Assembly (NCBI RefSeq): GCF_000307105.1
Contig: NC_018645.1
Location: forward strand, 2,999,501-3,063,500
Direction: 5' to 3'
DNA from: Desulfobacula toluolica Tol2
GTDB lineage: Bacteria; Desulfobacterota; Desulfobacteria; Desulfobacterales; Desulfobacteraceae
Length of the DNA stretch: 64,000 bases
Of this stretch, positions 9,846 through 20,193 are shown piece after piece. The notes beneath the pieces were generated by a model. That model did no database searches, was not told where the DNA came from, and saw only the letters and a list, made by a program, of their open reading frames with translations. The first letter of the stretch is position 1. Every line of letters starts with the position of its first letter. A program made the position numbers and the translations under genes.

Positions 9846-11831
9846 CAGAACAAACCCCATAATGGTTTTAAAACCCCTTGCTCTGAAAATATCCAGGCAA
9901 TTTTGAAGCAGCATGGCACCTATACCTTTGTCCTGCCAGGGATCTCCGATAAGAACAGAAAACTCTCCGTTTTTTCCATCAGGATCTCCAATCACCCTGG
10001 CAACGCCAAGGAGTCTTTCATTTCCATCTTTTTCCAGGATAGCTACCAGTGCAATCTCACGGTCATAATCAATCTGTGTAAAACGAGCCAGCATCTCCGG
10101 TTTTGGTTCTTTGATCGGTGTAAAAAACCGATAATAAATACTGGTTAGTGAGAGTATGTTGAAAAATTCCCTATCTTCCGACCGAAGATCAAGCTGGACT
10201 CCGCCAGCTTCTGTTTTATGGGTGATATCGGGTGATAAAATTTTCATAACAAGCGGATATCCTATATCCCCGGCTATTTCAACCGCCTCAGTTTCACTTT
10301 CTGCTTTCCTGGCGGACAAAACAGGCAATCCATAGGCAGCCAGGACTTCTTTACAATCCAGGTCTGACATGAATTCATTGTGCAAGGACCGGCGAATAAA
10401 ATGTCGGGCCTTTTCCCGGTCAAATTCAAGGTGGTGAGCCAGTCTTGGAGGAATCTCCGTCAATGCAGCCAGGTTCTTTGCATATTTACGGAGATACAAA
10501 AATGCCTGCACTGCTCTTTCAGGGGTTTCATAGGTTGGAACACCTGACTTATTAAGAAATTCCACCGCCCCGGCAATACGCTCGCCTCCCATCCAACAGG
10601 TCACTACTGGAAATTTTCGATTTTTCATAGTTGTCACAACGATCTTTGCAATGGCCATTGGATCTGATAACGCCTGAGGTGCCAGAATCAATAATAAGCC
10701 ATGAATTCCTTTGGATTCGAAACAGATATCCAGAACCTTGCAAAATCTTTCCGGAGTTGCGTCTCCCAGTATGTCTATGGGGTTGGACTTGCTCCAGAAC
10801 GCCGGCAGCACACTGTTTAACTTTTCAATTGTCTCTTCTTGCAGAATGGCTGGTGTTTGTCCATAATCTGCAAGGATATCAGTGGCCATCACACCGGGGC
10901 CACCGCCGTTTGTGATTATGGCAAGTCCCGGACCAGCAGGTCTGGGCTGCTTGGCAAGCAGCTCGGCACAATCGAATAAGTCCTGGATAGTTTTTACCCG
11001 CACAATCCCTGCCCGTTTGAAAGCAGCTTCATAGACCGAATCTTCTCCTGCCAAAGCACCGGTGTGAGATGCTGCAGCTTTTGCCCCGGCATCGCTTTTA
11101 CCAGCCTTTAATACAATGATCGGTTTAATCCTGGAAACAGCTCGGGCTGCGCTCATGAATTTTCGAATATTGGTCAAATTTTCAATATATAAAAGAATGC
11201 TTCTGGTTGACGGATCATTGCCAAGATAATCAATCAAATCCCCGAAATCAACATCCAGCATTGAGCCGATACTGATAAAATGACTGAACCCGAAATTTTC
11301 TCTAAAAGCAAAATCCAGAACAGCTGTACAAATGGCACCGCTTTGGGAAATAAATGCAAGGTTCCCGCTGAGCGGCATTTCTGAAGCAAAGCTAGCATTC
11401 ATTTTAACCTTTGGGCATATAACGCCCAGACAATTTGGCCCTACAATCCTCAACCCGCCTTCATATGCAGTCTTTTGAATATCCTGTTCAATCTGTTTCC
11501 CTTTTTCACCAGTCTCTTTGCCCCCGGCTGAAATGATGATGGCGCTGCCGATTTTCTGCTTCACGCACGACCGGACAATATCCGGAACGGTTTGAATCGG
11601 TGTGGCGATGACAGCCAGATCAACTTCCGCTTCAATGTCCTCTATGTACCTGGAACATGGTTTCCCGTGTAAAAATTCATATTTGGGATTCACAGGTAAG
11701 ATATTACTTGAAAATCCTCCGGCCATCAAATTGGTCATAACCGCGTTTCCAATAGTCTCTGGTATTTCACTAGCCCCGATAACAGCTATATTATCGGGTT
11801 TAAAAACACGGCTTAAATTATACTGCCCCAT
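9822..11831 (-). pseudogene. ADP-forming acyl-CoA synthetase / GNAT acetyltransferase fusion, internally deleted and 3'-truncated
   Basis: 669 residues from ATG 11831 (AGGAG site upstream). Order: CoA-binding domain (AVIGASEIPETIG), succinyl-CoA-ligase-like flavodoxin domain (about 150-450), start of an ATP-grasp domain (MKILSPDITHKTEAGGVQL), then an abrupt jump to a GNAT acetyltransferase (acetyl-CoA loop QDKGIGAML). Most of ATP-grasp is absent: intact Pat-type fusions are about 890 residues. The GNAT domain ends early after GFKTIMGFVL, where sequence from the Lon-like gene begins. Intact relatives are protein acetyltransferases regulating acetyl-CoA synthetase. Two in-line deletions make activity doubtful. 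Confidence 0.65.
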
Positions 11832-11995
11832 AGGTTCTCCTTTGTATAGCCTTTGTCTGGGCAACGTTCTTCAATTTAGTTGAAGTTTGATTTTCCCTTG
11901 ACAATCCGGACAAACTCGTTAAACCTTATTACATTGCTTATATGCATATTGGAATTTGAAATATAGCCCAAACTGCTGCTTAATTAGGAATTGAC

Positions 11996-12568
11996 ATGCA
12001 TCAAACAGTTAAAAAAATCATCCACTCAATGGATACGACAAAAGACCGGGAAACCGCTCATTTTAAAGCGGATGAAATTTATCAAATGGGACCCGAAGCC
12101 TTAAATGTACTTGTTGCTATCGGCAAGGCAATAAACGCTAACGAAACAGAGATTACAACCAGAAAAAGGTTGATCCGAGCGATCATTTTTTCTTTGTCAA
12201 AATTTGCAAAGAAAAGACTGTTCCGCAAGCCCAGGCTTCTTAATAATGCTGATGCCGTTAATCTGCTCTGTGATTTTTCCGAGCAGGGATTCAACTCCGC
12301 TAGAACCGCACTTCACAACATTGGATTTTTTGATACAAATATTATCAAAAACAGACTGATGTCTCTTCCTCTGGTTGCAGCCAGAGAGCATGATCGTGAA
12401 ATAACCTTAAATGAAGCCATCGAAGAGATTAAAACTGCTGATCTGACCGCATATGTTAAAAAAATCAAGCACCAGAGTTATCTTATCGGAACAATCGACA
12501 AACATTGCCATGAAATTTGCAAAACCGGAAAAAACACCTTTGCCTACAGGATCCGGCGGATGGAATAA
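11996..12568 (+). CDS. Hypothetical helical protein, possible cassette gene
   Basis: 190 residues, ATG at 11996, no family recognised. It is rich in helix-forming and charged residues, with no signal peptide or membrane segment; a HEAT-like repeat fold is possible but unproven. It lies about 125 bases upstream of an attC-like site at 12694 and reads toward it, the arrangement of an integron cassette. It may therefore be cassette-borne rather than core. Confidence 0.55.
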   Translation: MHQTVKKIIHSMDTTKDRETAHFKADEIYQMGPEALNVLVAIGKAINANETEITTRKRLIRAIIFSLSKFAKKRLFRKPRLLNNADAVNLLCDFSEQGFNSARTALHNIGFFDTNIIKNRLMSLPLVAAREHDREITLNEAIEEIKTADLTAYVKKIKHQSYLIGTIDKHCHEICKTGKNTFAYRIRRME

Positions 12569-12693
12569 AACTTGAAAATGCTATGAAAGTAAAAGCCACT
12601 TGTTAAATGAAGCCCTTCGGGCGGACCCAAAAGGGCAAAGTCGCTTTACATACAATGCAAACTGTATGCCAATATACCCGATAAAGCGGGTTC

Positions 12694-12771
12694 ACTTAAC
12701 AATTAAGTTGAAGTGGACATCAACTGTAGATTTTTTTTAGCTGTGTCGCAGCCGCTTAACTTAAGTTTTAG
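12694..12771 (+). other. attC-like recombination site (isolated)
   Basis: Box ACTTAAC (fits RYYYAAC) at 12694. Arm TTAAGTTGAAGTGG then pairs with CCGCTTAACTTAA, with one unpaired G in the first arm, and GTTTTAG at 12765 is the crossover-like box. An imperfect stem with an extrahelical base is diagnostic for attC, though the last box deviates from GTTRRRY. The 12569-12901 gap holds no gene; upstream of this site is a short GAAGCCC/GGGCGG-type hairpin near 12612. Confidence 0.55.
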
Positions 12772-12901
12772 CCTTGTTCACGGTAGCTGGGCTTAAAACA
12801 CCTGACTGTTTTACAAAAATATTCAATATTATGATTGACTTTATTACAACAAACTGATTAAATATCTATGACTTTATGACAAAAATATAAATGAGAATGC
12901 G

Positions 12902-14272
12902 ATGTTCAATCGGGATATTTTAAATAATTTATCAAGCTGGAAAGACAAAAAGGATCGAAAACCACTGGTCTTGAGAGGTGCACGGCAAGTGGGAAAAACG
13001 ACAGCTATCAACCTTTTTTCAGAACAATTTAATCAATATCTGTATCTAAATCTTGAAATTAAAACCGAGCGGGATATCTTTGAGCAGAACCGTTCCATTG
13101 AAGAGTTGGTTCAGGCAATATTCTTTTATAAAAATCAGCAAAACCGTAAAGGCAGTGTTTTAATATTCATAGATGAAATTCAGAACTGCCCATCTGCTGT
13201 TTCCTATCTCAGATATTTTTATGAATCTTTTCCAGATCTGTACGTTATCGCAGCCGGATCTCTTTTAGAAACACTTATTGATACTCATATCAGTTTCCCG
13301 GTTGGCAGAGTAGAATATCTTGTGATGAGGCCATTAAGCTTTAAAGAGTTTCTAAATGCATTATCAGAAACGGCCAGCCTGGACATTCTTAATAAAACAA
13401 TCCCTGTACCTGATTTCGCACATGACAAATTGATGAAATTATTCAATACATACGCAATAATCGGGGGCATGCCGGAAATCGTTCAAAAATATTCCGACCA
13501 CAAAGACATCATTGCACTCAACAGCATATTTGACAGTTTAATCGTCTCTTACCTTGATGACGTCGAAAAATACGCCCGAAACAGCACAATGGCAAACGTT
13601 ATTCGCCATGCTATTTCAAATGCATTCTATGAAGCAGGCAACAGGATTAAATTCCAGGGTTTTGGCAATTCCAACTACAAATCAAGAGAAATGAGTGAAG
13701 CATTAAAAGTTTTGGAAAAAGCGATGTTAATTTACCTTGTGTACCCCTCTTCCTCTGTTTCACCCCCTTTGCAGCCAAATACAAAAAAATCGCCAAGAAT
13801 CCAAGTTCTTGACACCGGAATGCTAAACTTTTTTGGTGGATTTCAAAAAGATTTGTTTGGAGCCAATGGCATTGATACTGTCTATCAGGGTAAGATAGCA
13901 GAACATATTGTCGGGCAGGAACTTCTCGCTGCTGAAACATCACCTTTATTCAAACTGCAATTCTGGAACCGGGAAAAAAAGCAATCCAATGCCGAAGTCG
14001 ATTTCCTGATTCAATATAAAAATCTGCTGATACCCATTGAGGTAAAATCTGCTGTAACCGGACGACTCAGGTCCCTTCATCAGTTCATAGACCGGGCACC
14101 TCACAAATATGCTGTAAGGATTTATTCCGGGAAATTGGAAACAAATCGAATTTCGACGTTGAACGGAAACGATTGCACGCTGCTAAACATTCCGTTTTAT
14201 TTAACCGGATCCATTAACGATTACATCGACTGGATGATATCCAATGACAAGGCGATTCAACAATCCAAATGA
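12902..14272 (+). CDS. AAA ATPase with C-terminal DUF4143 domain
   Basis: 456 residues. N-terminal AAA_14-type ATPase: Walker A GARQVGKTT near residue 24, Walker B FIDEIQNCP near residue 96 and a sensor-like AAGSLLE. The C terminus (about 290-450) is DUF4143, a PD-(D/E)XK-like fold with the NAEVDFLI…IPIEVKS pattern. This family is widespread in prokaryotes and of unknown function, often in accessory DNA. The gene lies between attC-like sites at 12694 and 14255 and ends inside the second, as a cassette gene would. Confidence 0.85.
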   Translation: MFNRDILNNLSSWKDKKDRKPLVLRGARQVGKTTAINLFSEQFNQYLYLNLEIKTERDIFEQNRSIEELVQAIFFYKNQQNRKGSVLIFIDEIQNCPSAVSYLRYFYESFPDLYVIAAGSLLETLIDTHISFPVGRVEYLVMRPLSFKEFLNALSETASLDILNKTIPVPDFAHDKLMKLFNTYAIIGGMPEIVQKYSDHKDIIALNSIFDSLIVSYLDDVEKYARNSTMANVIRHAISNAFYEAGNRIKFQGFGNSNYKSREMSEALKVLEKAMLIYLVYPSSSVSPPLQPNTKKSPRIQVLDTGMLNFFGGFQKDLFGANGIDTVYQGKIAEHIVGQELLAAETSPLFKLQFWNREKKQSNAEVDFLIQYKNLLIPIEVKSAVTGRLRSLHQFIDRAPHKYAVRIYSGKLETNRISTLNGNDCTLLNIPFYLTGSINDYIDWMISNDKAIQQSK

Positions 14273-14300
14273 AGCGGATAATACCGCTTATTTGGAGACG
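14255..14300 (+). other. attC-like site overlapping the ATPase stop
   Basis: ATTCAAC (14255-14261) fits RYYYAAC. The stem CCAAATGAAGCGG / CCGCTTATTTGG has one extrahelical G. Its outer sequence matches the attC sites of the main array at 52949 and 60614 (CCAAATGAACCGG). The final GTT crossover is missing (GGAGACGAT instead), so this may be a dead site. Confidence 0.6.
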
Positions 14301-14319
14301 ATATGCTTGAACCATAAAT

Positions 14320-16878
14320 TCAACTATCATTATTCTCTCCCGAGGGAAGTCTGTCGGTTTTAACCCCTTGTTCCGTTGCGTTTTTCAAGGCTTGCTCCAG
14401 TTTTGCTTTTTCCCTGAACGCCTTTTCTCCGGCACTTGCTGCTTTTTTTCTTATTTTGATGGATTCATTTATTTTTTTGACGATCTCTTCGGTATTATCA
14501 TGGGATGTCAAATCAATTGATTCCATTATGCCGGCGGCTTCCCGGGCCAGGTCCAAGGCTCTTTTTTCAGCTGCTTGCGCTCTTTTTTCAGCATGCATCA
14601 GCTGATCATAAAGATCAGCAAGCTCTTTTACCTTGCCTTCTTCCGGCTCAGCATCAAGCTGCATGGTTTTTGCAGCCATGGCCATGGCCGCAACCTTTAT
14701 ATCCGGCAAAATCGTTTCAAACAGATCTCCGGTGAAGCATACCGGCTGTTTTTGCTTCATGATGAAAGGAATAAAAACCAGGTGAGCATCCTTTGATTTT
14801 TCCTTGATTATCGTTGAGGTAACACCTGTGACAATAACCGGAAGAGCATTAATCCTGATTTCATCCAGCCTTTTGGATAAAGCATCCTGGTTTTCCGGAG
14901 AGTCTGAAGAATAATTCACGGCCAGCAGACGGATGCTGGCTGATTCCCATTTTTCGTTTCGAGTCACAAGATAGGCCAGAAGGAGTAGCAGGTTACTGGT
15001 ATCATCCCCTCTCCACCAGACATCAATACGGATCTCATCTTCCTGGTCAGGATACTCTAAAAGTTCTTTTATTTGCCGGCCATCGAAGAAAACCACATTA
15101 CAGCCGTCTCTGAGAGCCTTTTGAACCTGTTGTTTATAATCGGGAAAATACATATTCCGGAAATTTTTTTCGCTTTTTTCGTTCTTTTCGTTCCAGTTGA
15201 TCAAAATGGTGTTGGCTTTGACAGGCCCGATACCATAGGACTGGATCAGGATATCAAGGCCGGTTTCAACATCCGGTGCTGAGACAAAAAGTCCAAAGGC
15301 CCTGGAGTCAACATTCAGCAAATCCTGTTGCAATTGAAGAGTCAATTCGTCTTTTACCTTGAAGGATATGATGCCTTGGCTGACAACCATATTTACGGCA
15401 GTGGTCAGGCCGCTGCCTCCTTCGACAAGAGAGGCAAACCAAAGCAGGGGCAAGCGATGGTCGCTGCTGCCGGACAAAACCAGAATAAAGGGCCGCCACT
15501 CTCTTGGATGCTCTATGTCTTCCTGGGTGGCCAGCAGGTTTTTTCGTATCTGCTGAAGGTGATAGGACCGTTGACTGTCTGCCCACCGGGACGGACCGGA
15601 AGTTCTTTTCAAATATTGATAGATGGCAAAAAGAATGGCCACTGCCGCAACCCCTGTTTTCCAGTCAATGGCCAGCATGACTCCCAGGCATATCAAAAAT
15701 CCTGCCAGGCTCAGATTTCTATGATACCATCGGAAACGGGGACGAAAAGACGGACTTTGGGTGGCAGCCTCAAAATAGGTGGCATAGTTGAGCAGACCGT
15801 ATGAAATCAAAAAAAACATGGAAACAACTTTTGCAATCAGATCAAGCTGTCCCATTGCAATGGTTCCAAGGGCAATGCACAAGGACAGCAAAACGCCTCG
15901 TCTGGGGTTGTCAAAAGCCCCTGCACCCAGGGCAAAGGGATTTAAAAAAGCAAAAATTTTATCCCTGGCAAGTGACTGAAGAATTCTGGGGGCACCCAAA
16001 AAGGATGCCATTGCAGACGAAAGCGTGGCTGATATGACACCTGCATCAATAAAAATTCCCCATTGGGCAGTATCTTTCATGATATTGTAATTTGATGCCA
16101 ATGTCGCAAGGGGGCTGGATGCTGAATAAACAACTGCAACCGCCAGATAAATCAGAACAGACAAGGCAACCGCCAGAAATGTTCCAAGGGGCAGGCTTTT
16201 TCCTGGATCTTTAAGATCTCCTGACATGCTGACCCCCTGGGTAAAGCCGGTTACTGCCGGAAAAAAAATTGCAAACAAAATCCAGAACCCTGTGTTATCA
16301 GTTTCATTTATCCGGCTTGCCCATAAAAGGTTTGTGTCCCATTTTTGAAACCCGCCGATAAAAAATGAAATCAGTGCCAATACCAGGATAGCCATTACTG
16401 CGTATTGAAATTTCGTGGCCCAGTCCGCCCCTGTCCAGGCCAGGACAAACAGCAGCAACAGTGCGGTTGCGGCAATCATCTGGGGTAAAAACGCAATGTC
16501 GGCAAAAATCCCCATACCGGAAATGGCTTCACCAAATCCGATACAATAAAAAGCAATGGATACTGACTGCGCCAAAAACAGTACTATGCCTATGGCCCCG
16601 CCGAATTCAAGGCCCAGAGTTCGGGAAATCAGGTAATAATCACCGCCTCCCTTGACCTTCAGGTTAGTGGCAATGGCAGCCAGGGAAAAACTTGTGAGTA
16701 CGGAAATGGAATTTGCAAGACACATGATGATCAAAGTCTTTGCAAGACCGGCTTCGCCAAGGACATATCCCATCCTCCTAAAGAGGATGATGCCGAGAAT
16801 GGTCAGAATGCTGGGGGTGAAAACACCTGCAAATGTACCCAAAGACCCGTTTTTTTTAGGAGAAATACTGACGGACAT
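14320..16878 (-). CDS. SLC12/APC-type permease with C-terminal cytosolic domain
   Basis: 852 residues from ATG 16878 (AGGAGG site six bases upstream). Residues about 15-430 form about 12 membrane helices of the amino-acid/polyamine/cation-chloride cotransporter superfamily, beginning GVFTPSILTILGIILFRRMG, the typical SLC12 first helix. A long soluble region (about 440-750) resembles the cation-chloride cotransporter C-terminal domain. The end (about 750-850) is a charged coiled coil. Substrate (cation/chloride or amino acid) cannot be decided. Confidence 0.8.
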   Translation of the reverse strand: MSVSISPKKNGSLGTFAGVFTPSILTILGIILFRRMGYVLGEAGLAKTLIIMCLANSISVLTSFSLAAIATNLKVKGGGDYYLISRTLGLEFGGAIGIVLFLAQSVSIAFYCIGFGEAISGMGIFADIAFLPQMIAATALLLLFVLAWTGADWATKFQYAVMAILVLALISFFIGGFQKWDTNLLWASRINETDNTGFWILFAIFFPAVTGFTQGVSMSGDLKDPGKSLPLGTFLAVALSVLIYLAVAVVYSASSPLATLASNYNIMKDTAQWGIFIDAGVISATLSSAMASFLGAPRILQSLARDKIFAFLNPFALGAGAFDNPRRGVLLSLCIALGTIAMGQLDLIAKVVSMFFLISYGLLNYATYFEAATQSPSFRPRFRWYHRNLSLAGFLICLGVMLAIDWKTGVAAVAILFAIYQYLKRTSGPSRWADSQRSYHLQQIRKNLLATQEDIEHPREWRPFILVLSGSSDHRLPLLWFASLVEGGSGLTTAVNMVVSQGIISFKVKDELTLQLQQDLLNVDSRAFGLFVSAPDVETGLDILIQSYGIGPVKANTILINWNEKNEKSEKNFRNMYFPDYKQQVQKALRDGCNVVFFDGRQIKELLEYPDQEDEIRIDVWWRGDDTSNLLLLLAYLVTRNEKWESASIRLLAVNYSSDSPENQDALSKRLDEIRINALPVIVTGVTSTIIKEKSKDAHLVFIPFIMKQKQPVCFTGDLFETILPDIKVAAMAMAAKTMQLDAEPEEGKVKELADLYDQLMHAEKRAQAAEKRALDLAREAAGIMESIDLTSHDNTEEIVKKINESIKIRKKAASAGEKAFREKAKLEQALKNATEQGVKTDRLPSGENNDS

Positions 16879-17030
16879 TGCAACCTCCTGAACAAAAGAC
16901 ATAAAACAAAAACAACTCTGTGTAATAAAATTTTATCTATACGCTACCTTATATCAGTTTTCAAACAGAAAACCGGATGCAAAAAAATTAAAACACAGCG
17001 ATGTTGCCCTTAAGATCAACACTCAGACAC

Positions 17031-18533
17031 TCAAATTTTATATTCAGGTTTTGGAAAATAAACAGAAAAGCAAGTGCCTTCACCCTTCCGGCTTTGTACT
17101 TCAATGGTGCCGTGGTGAGCTTCAACAATGCTTTTTACAATGGCAAGCCCCAGGCCTGTTCCGTTTATATACCTTGTTTCTTTATTCTTTACACGAAAAA
17201 AACGGTCAAAAATATTCCCCAGATCCTGTTCCGGTATCCCAAGGCCGGTATCTGATACCTTGATTACCACACCGTCACTGTTCTCATCCGCCCATACCGT
17301 AATTTTTCCGCCATTGGGACTATACCGGATCGCATTGGATATGAGATTGGAAACCACCTCTTCGATATTGGTCCGGTTTCCCAGCATATGAATTTGGTTT
17401 TTGGTTTCTTTCACTGTCAATTGTGTGGATTCGGCATCTACAGTATCCTGATAGCCCGCAACCTGATCCTTTATCAATTCAACCAGGTCCAGTTCCTCTC
17501 TTTCCTGGTTGATCAGCCCTGATTCAATCTTGGAAAGATCCAGAAGTTCTGACGAAAGTTTTGTTAATGATTTGATTCGTTCCGAACTTCGTTGCAGTAT
17601 CTCTTTTTGCTTGTCAGTCAAATCTCCTGCCAGCCCGTCCAGAATCACCTTTAACTGCATTAAAATTGAATTGAGAGGGCTTTTGATTTCATGGGCCACC
17701 ATGGAAACAAAATTGGATTTTAGCTGATTCACCTTTTTTAACGCCGTGATATCGTGGAGAAGTGTAACAGAGCCCAGATTCCGATTAAGGCGGTCCCGGA
17801 ACGGAATACATCTGGCACCAATAATGATATCATCTTTTCCTGTTGAAAACGGCATGGAGATCTCATCGGTAATTTCTGCAAATGTACCTTCCGGCTGGTT
17901 AATGGCCTGGTCTATCATTTCCAGCAACCTGGGGTCAGTTATAAATTCCGATACATTGTGACCTATAACTTTGGTCCTTCTGCAGCCGATTGCTTTTAAG
18001 AATGCCGGATTTGCCAAAGCAATCCGTTTCTGGTTATCCGTTGTCAACACCCCATCGCTCAAGGTGTTGATCATCACCCGCATCCTGGATTTTTCAGTTG
18101 CGATATCCTGAAGTGTCCTCAAAAATTCAATGGCCTTACTGATAACAGCCCGCAATTCATCGGGTGAAAATGGTTTTGATAAAAAATCAAAAGCTCCTTT
18201 TTTCATTGTCTCAATTGAATGTTCAAGTGTTGCATAACCGGTCACTACAATCACAACCGTATCAGGATGACGGGATTTGACGTCTGTTAAAACTTCCAGA
18301 CCGGAGATCCCGGGCATCATCAGGTCCAGCAAAATGATATCAAAATGCTTTTTTTCAATCATTTCAAGACCTTGAACACCATCATCCGCAACTTCAACAT
18401 CACATCCTTCTTCCGTCAGTAATCTTTGACAGGCTTTTTGAATACGCACTTCATCGTCCACGACCAACACCCGTGGCTGAAAAAAAATATCTTTTACGCT
18501 CTTTTTTATGGAATTTATAGCTGAATTATTCAT
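17031..18533 (-). CDS. Receiver-PAS-histidine kinase hybrid
   Basis: 500 residues. An N-terminal receiver domain (about 18-135) has the phospho-acceptor in ILLDLMMPG and a KPF loop. A PAS domain follows (about 150-270), then HisKA with VAHEIKSPLNS (His acceptor near residue 285) and a HATPase domain with N box NLISNAIRY and glycine boxes DTGLGIPEQD and GTGLGLAIV. The receiver precedes the kinase, so it probably receives phosphate from, or is modulated by, another kinase such as the PAS kinase 40 bases upstream. No membrane segment; cytoplasmic. Confidence 0.88.
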   Translation of the reverse strand: MNNSAINSIKKSVKDIFFQPRVLVVDDEVRIQKACQRLLTEEGCDVEVADDGVQGLEMIEKKHFDIILLDLMMPGISGLEVLTDVKSRHPDTVVIVVTGYATLEHSIETMKKGAFDFLSKPFSPDELRAVISKAIEFLRTLQDIATEKSRMRVMINTLSDGVLTTDNQKRIALANPAFLKAIGCRRTKVIGHNVSEFITDPRLLEMIDQAINQPEGTFAEITDEISMPFSTGKDDIIIGARCIPFRDRLNRNLGSVTLLHDITALKKVNQLKSNFVSMVAHEIKSPLNSILMQLKVILDGLAGDLTDKQKEILQRSSERIKSLTKLSSELLDLSKIESGLINQEREELDLVELIKDQVAGYQDTVDAESTQLTVKETKNQIHMLGNRTNIEEVVSNLISNAIRYSPNGGKITVWADENSDGVVIKVSDTGLGIPEQDLGNIFDRFFRVKNKETRYINGTGLGLAIVKSIVEAHHGTIEVQSRKGEGTCFSVYFPKPEYKI

Positions 18534-18572
18534 TTGTCTTTATATTTGTCTTCATTTCTTAAGTTATAAATA

Positions 18573-20099
18573 TTAATCGGTTTGGGGATTACACAAAGAC
18601 GGACCTTTGGTTTCCGAAGGTACGCACATGGGAAATTCAATGATAAATATTGTGCCTTTTGAGCCTGTTTTTTTAACAGAAATTTTCCCCCCATGCTCCT
18701 CAATGATGCCGTAAACAATACTCAAACCAAGCCCCGTACTTTTTCCCACTTCTTTTGTCGTAAAAAAGGGGTCAAAAATTTTTGATAAATTTTCATGGGG
18801 TATCCCTTCTCCTGTATCTTTAATTTCCAGGAAAACCTTTTTAACTGCTTTCTCCTTATAAGATGTCAACGTGATGATACCAAGTCCGTCCATGGAATCA
18901 GCCGCATTGATCACAAGATTAATCAACACCTGGTTCAGCTTATTTGTATCTGCATGAATGAGCAGCATTTCATCTGACAGATCTTTTTTAATGATGATAT
19001 TTCTGAACTTTTTCTGATCCCGGATCAATGTCAGGCTCTGGTTGACAATATCATTGAGGTGAACAATATTTTTTTGAGATCCAGCACGTCGACTATAAAC
19101 CAGAAGGCTTTTAACGATGGACTTGCACCTGTTGGCATCTTCAAGAATATACCCCAGATCTTCACGCATACTATCATCAAGATCTCCCCGCTCCAATAAA
19201 AGGCTTGCATAAAACAACACACCGGTCAACGGATTATTGATTTCATGAGCAACACCTGCAGCCAATTGACCCAAAGATGCCATTTTTTCAGATTGAGACA
19301 ACTGCTTCTGGGCCATTTTTAATTCTTTTTCAACCTTGATCTTATCTTTTAAATCATTATAAATAGCCATTGTGGCTGATTCATTGCCTTTTTCGTCATA
19401 AATAATCGCGGCTGACATCTCGACTTTAATTTCTTCGCCATGGGAATTAACAATGGTTGTCCGCGGAATCAGAAGTTTTCCTTTTCCTCCGATTTTTTCA
19501 TCCCTGAGCATTCTCATGATCTCTTTGGCTTTGCCCGGAGGATATAATTGTTCGGTATGCTTGATCTTGCCTTCCTCACCGTTATAGTCACCAAACAACT
19601 CTTTTGCCACAGAATTCATCAAATTGATATTACCCTTACGGTCTGCGGCAACAATTGCGCTTGCAGACGAATAAATCACCCTGCTGATAAACTCTTTTGC
19701 CCCATGCAGCTGATTTTCAAGGGATTTTGTCTGGGTAATGTCCCGCATGTTGGCCGTCACATATGCCACATCTCCATTTTCATCAAAAATAGGTGAAAAC
19801 ACTCTTTCTTCCCATCTGTACTGATGCCTTAAAACAAAACTGTGACTCTTTTTGTCTTTTATAACCTTGGAGATGGTGCATTGGTCAGAGTTGCAGGGCG
19901 TATCCTTGTATAAAAAAGTATTAAAACACTTTTTACCAAAAATTTCCTCAAAAGACAGATTAAAAGTTTCATAAAACTTTTTATTGGCACCCAGCAGAGT
20001 TTTATCAGGTGAAATAATAACGCTGGGATATGACAGGGAATCAAATACCCTGATCCGCCAATACATTTCATCTGCTGACATTTCCGGATCTTTTTTCAT
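18573..20099 (-). CDS. Cytoplasmic PAS-PAS sensor histidine kinase
   Basis: 508 residues. Two PAS-like domains (about 15-130 and 135-255), the first with a Cys-rich loop, then HisKA with VAHEINNPLTG (His acceptor near residue 288). The ATPase domain has NLVINAADSM, DTGEGIPHENL and GLGLSIVYGII. No membrane segment. It is encoded directly upstream of the receiver/kinase hybrid, so a phosphorelay between the two is likely. The signal is unknown. Confidence 0.87.
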   Translation of the reverse strand: MKKDPEMSADEMYWRIRVFDSLSYPSVIISPDKTLLGANKKFYETFNLSFEEIFGKKCFNTFLYKDTPCNSDQCTISKVIKDKKSHSFVLRHQYRWEERVFSPIFDENGDVAYVTANMRDITQTKSLENQLHGAKEFISRVIYSSASAIVAADRKGNINLMNSVAKELFGDYNGEEGKIKHTEQLYPPGKAKEIMRMLRDEKIGGKGKLLIPRTTIVNSHGEEIKVEMSAAIIYDEKGNESATMAIYNDLKDKIKVEKELKMAQKQLSQSEKMASLGQLAAGVAHEINNPLTGVLFYASLLLERGDLDDSMREDLGYILEDANRCKSIVKSLLVYSRRAGSQKNIVHLNDIVNQSLTLIRDQKKFRNIIIKKDLSDEMLLIHADTNKLNQVLINLVINAADSMDGLGIITLTSYKEKAVKKVFLEIKDTGEGIPHENLSKIFDPFFTTKEVGKSTGLGLSIVYGIIEEHGGKISVKKTGSKGTIFIIEFPMCVPSETKGPSLCNPQTD

Positions 20100-20193
20100 A
20101 GCCTCTGCCTTTCACAAACCATTCAAGCTTTAAACCTTCAATTCTCGCTTATTTATCACTACACCAAATTCTATCCGAATTCGATTCATATTG

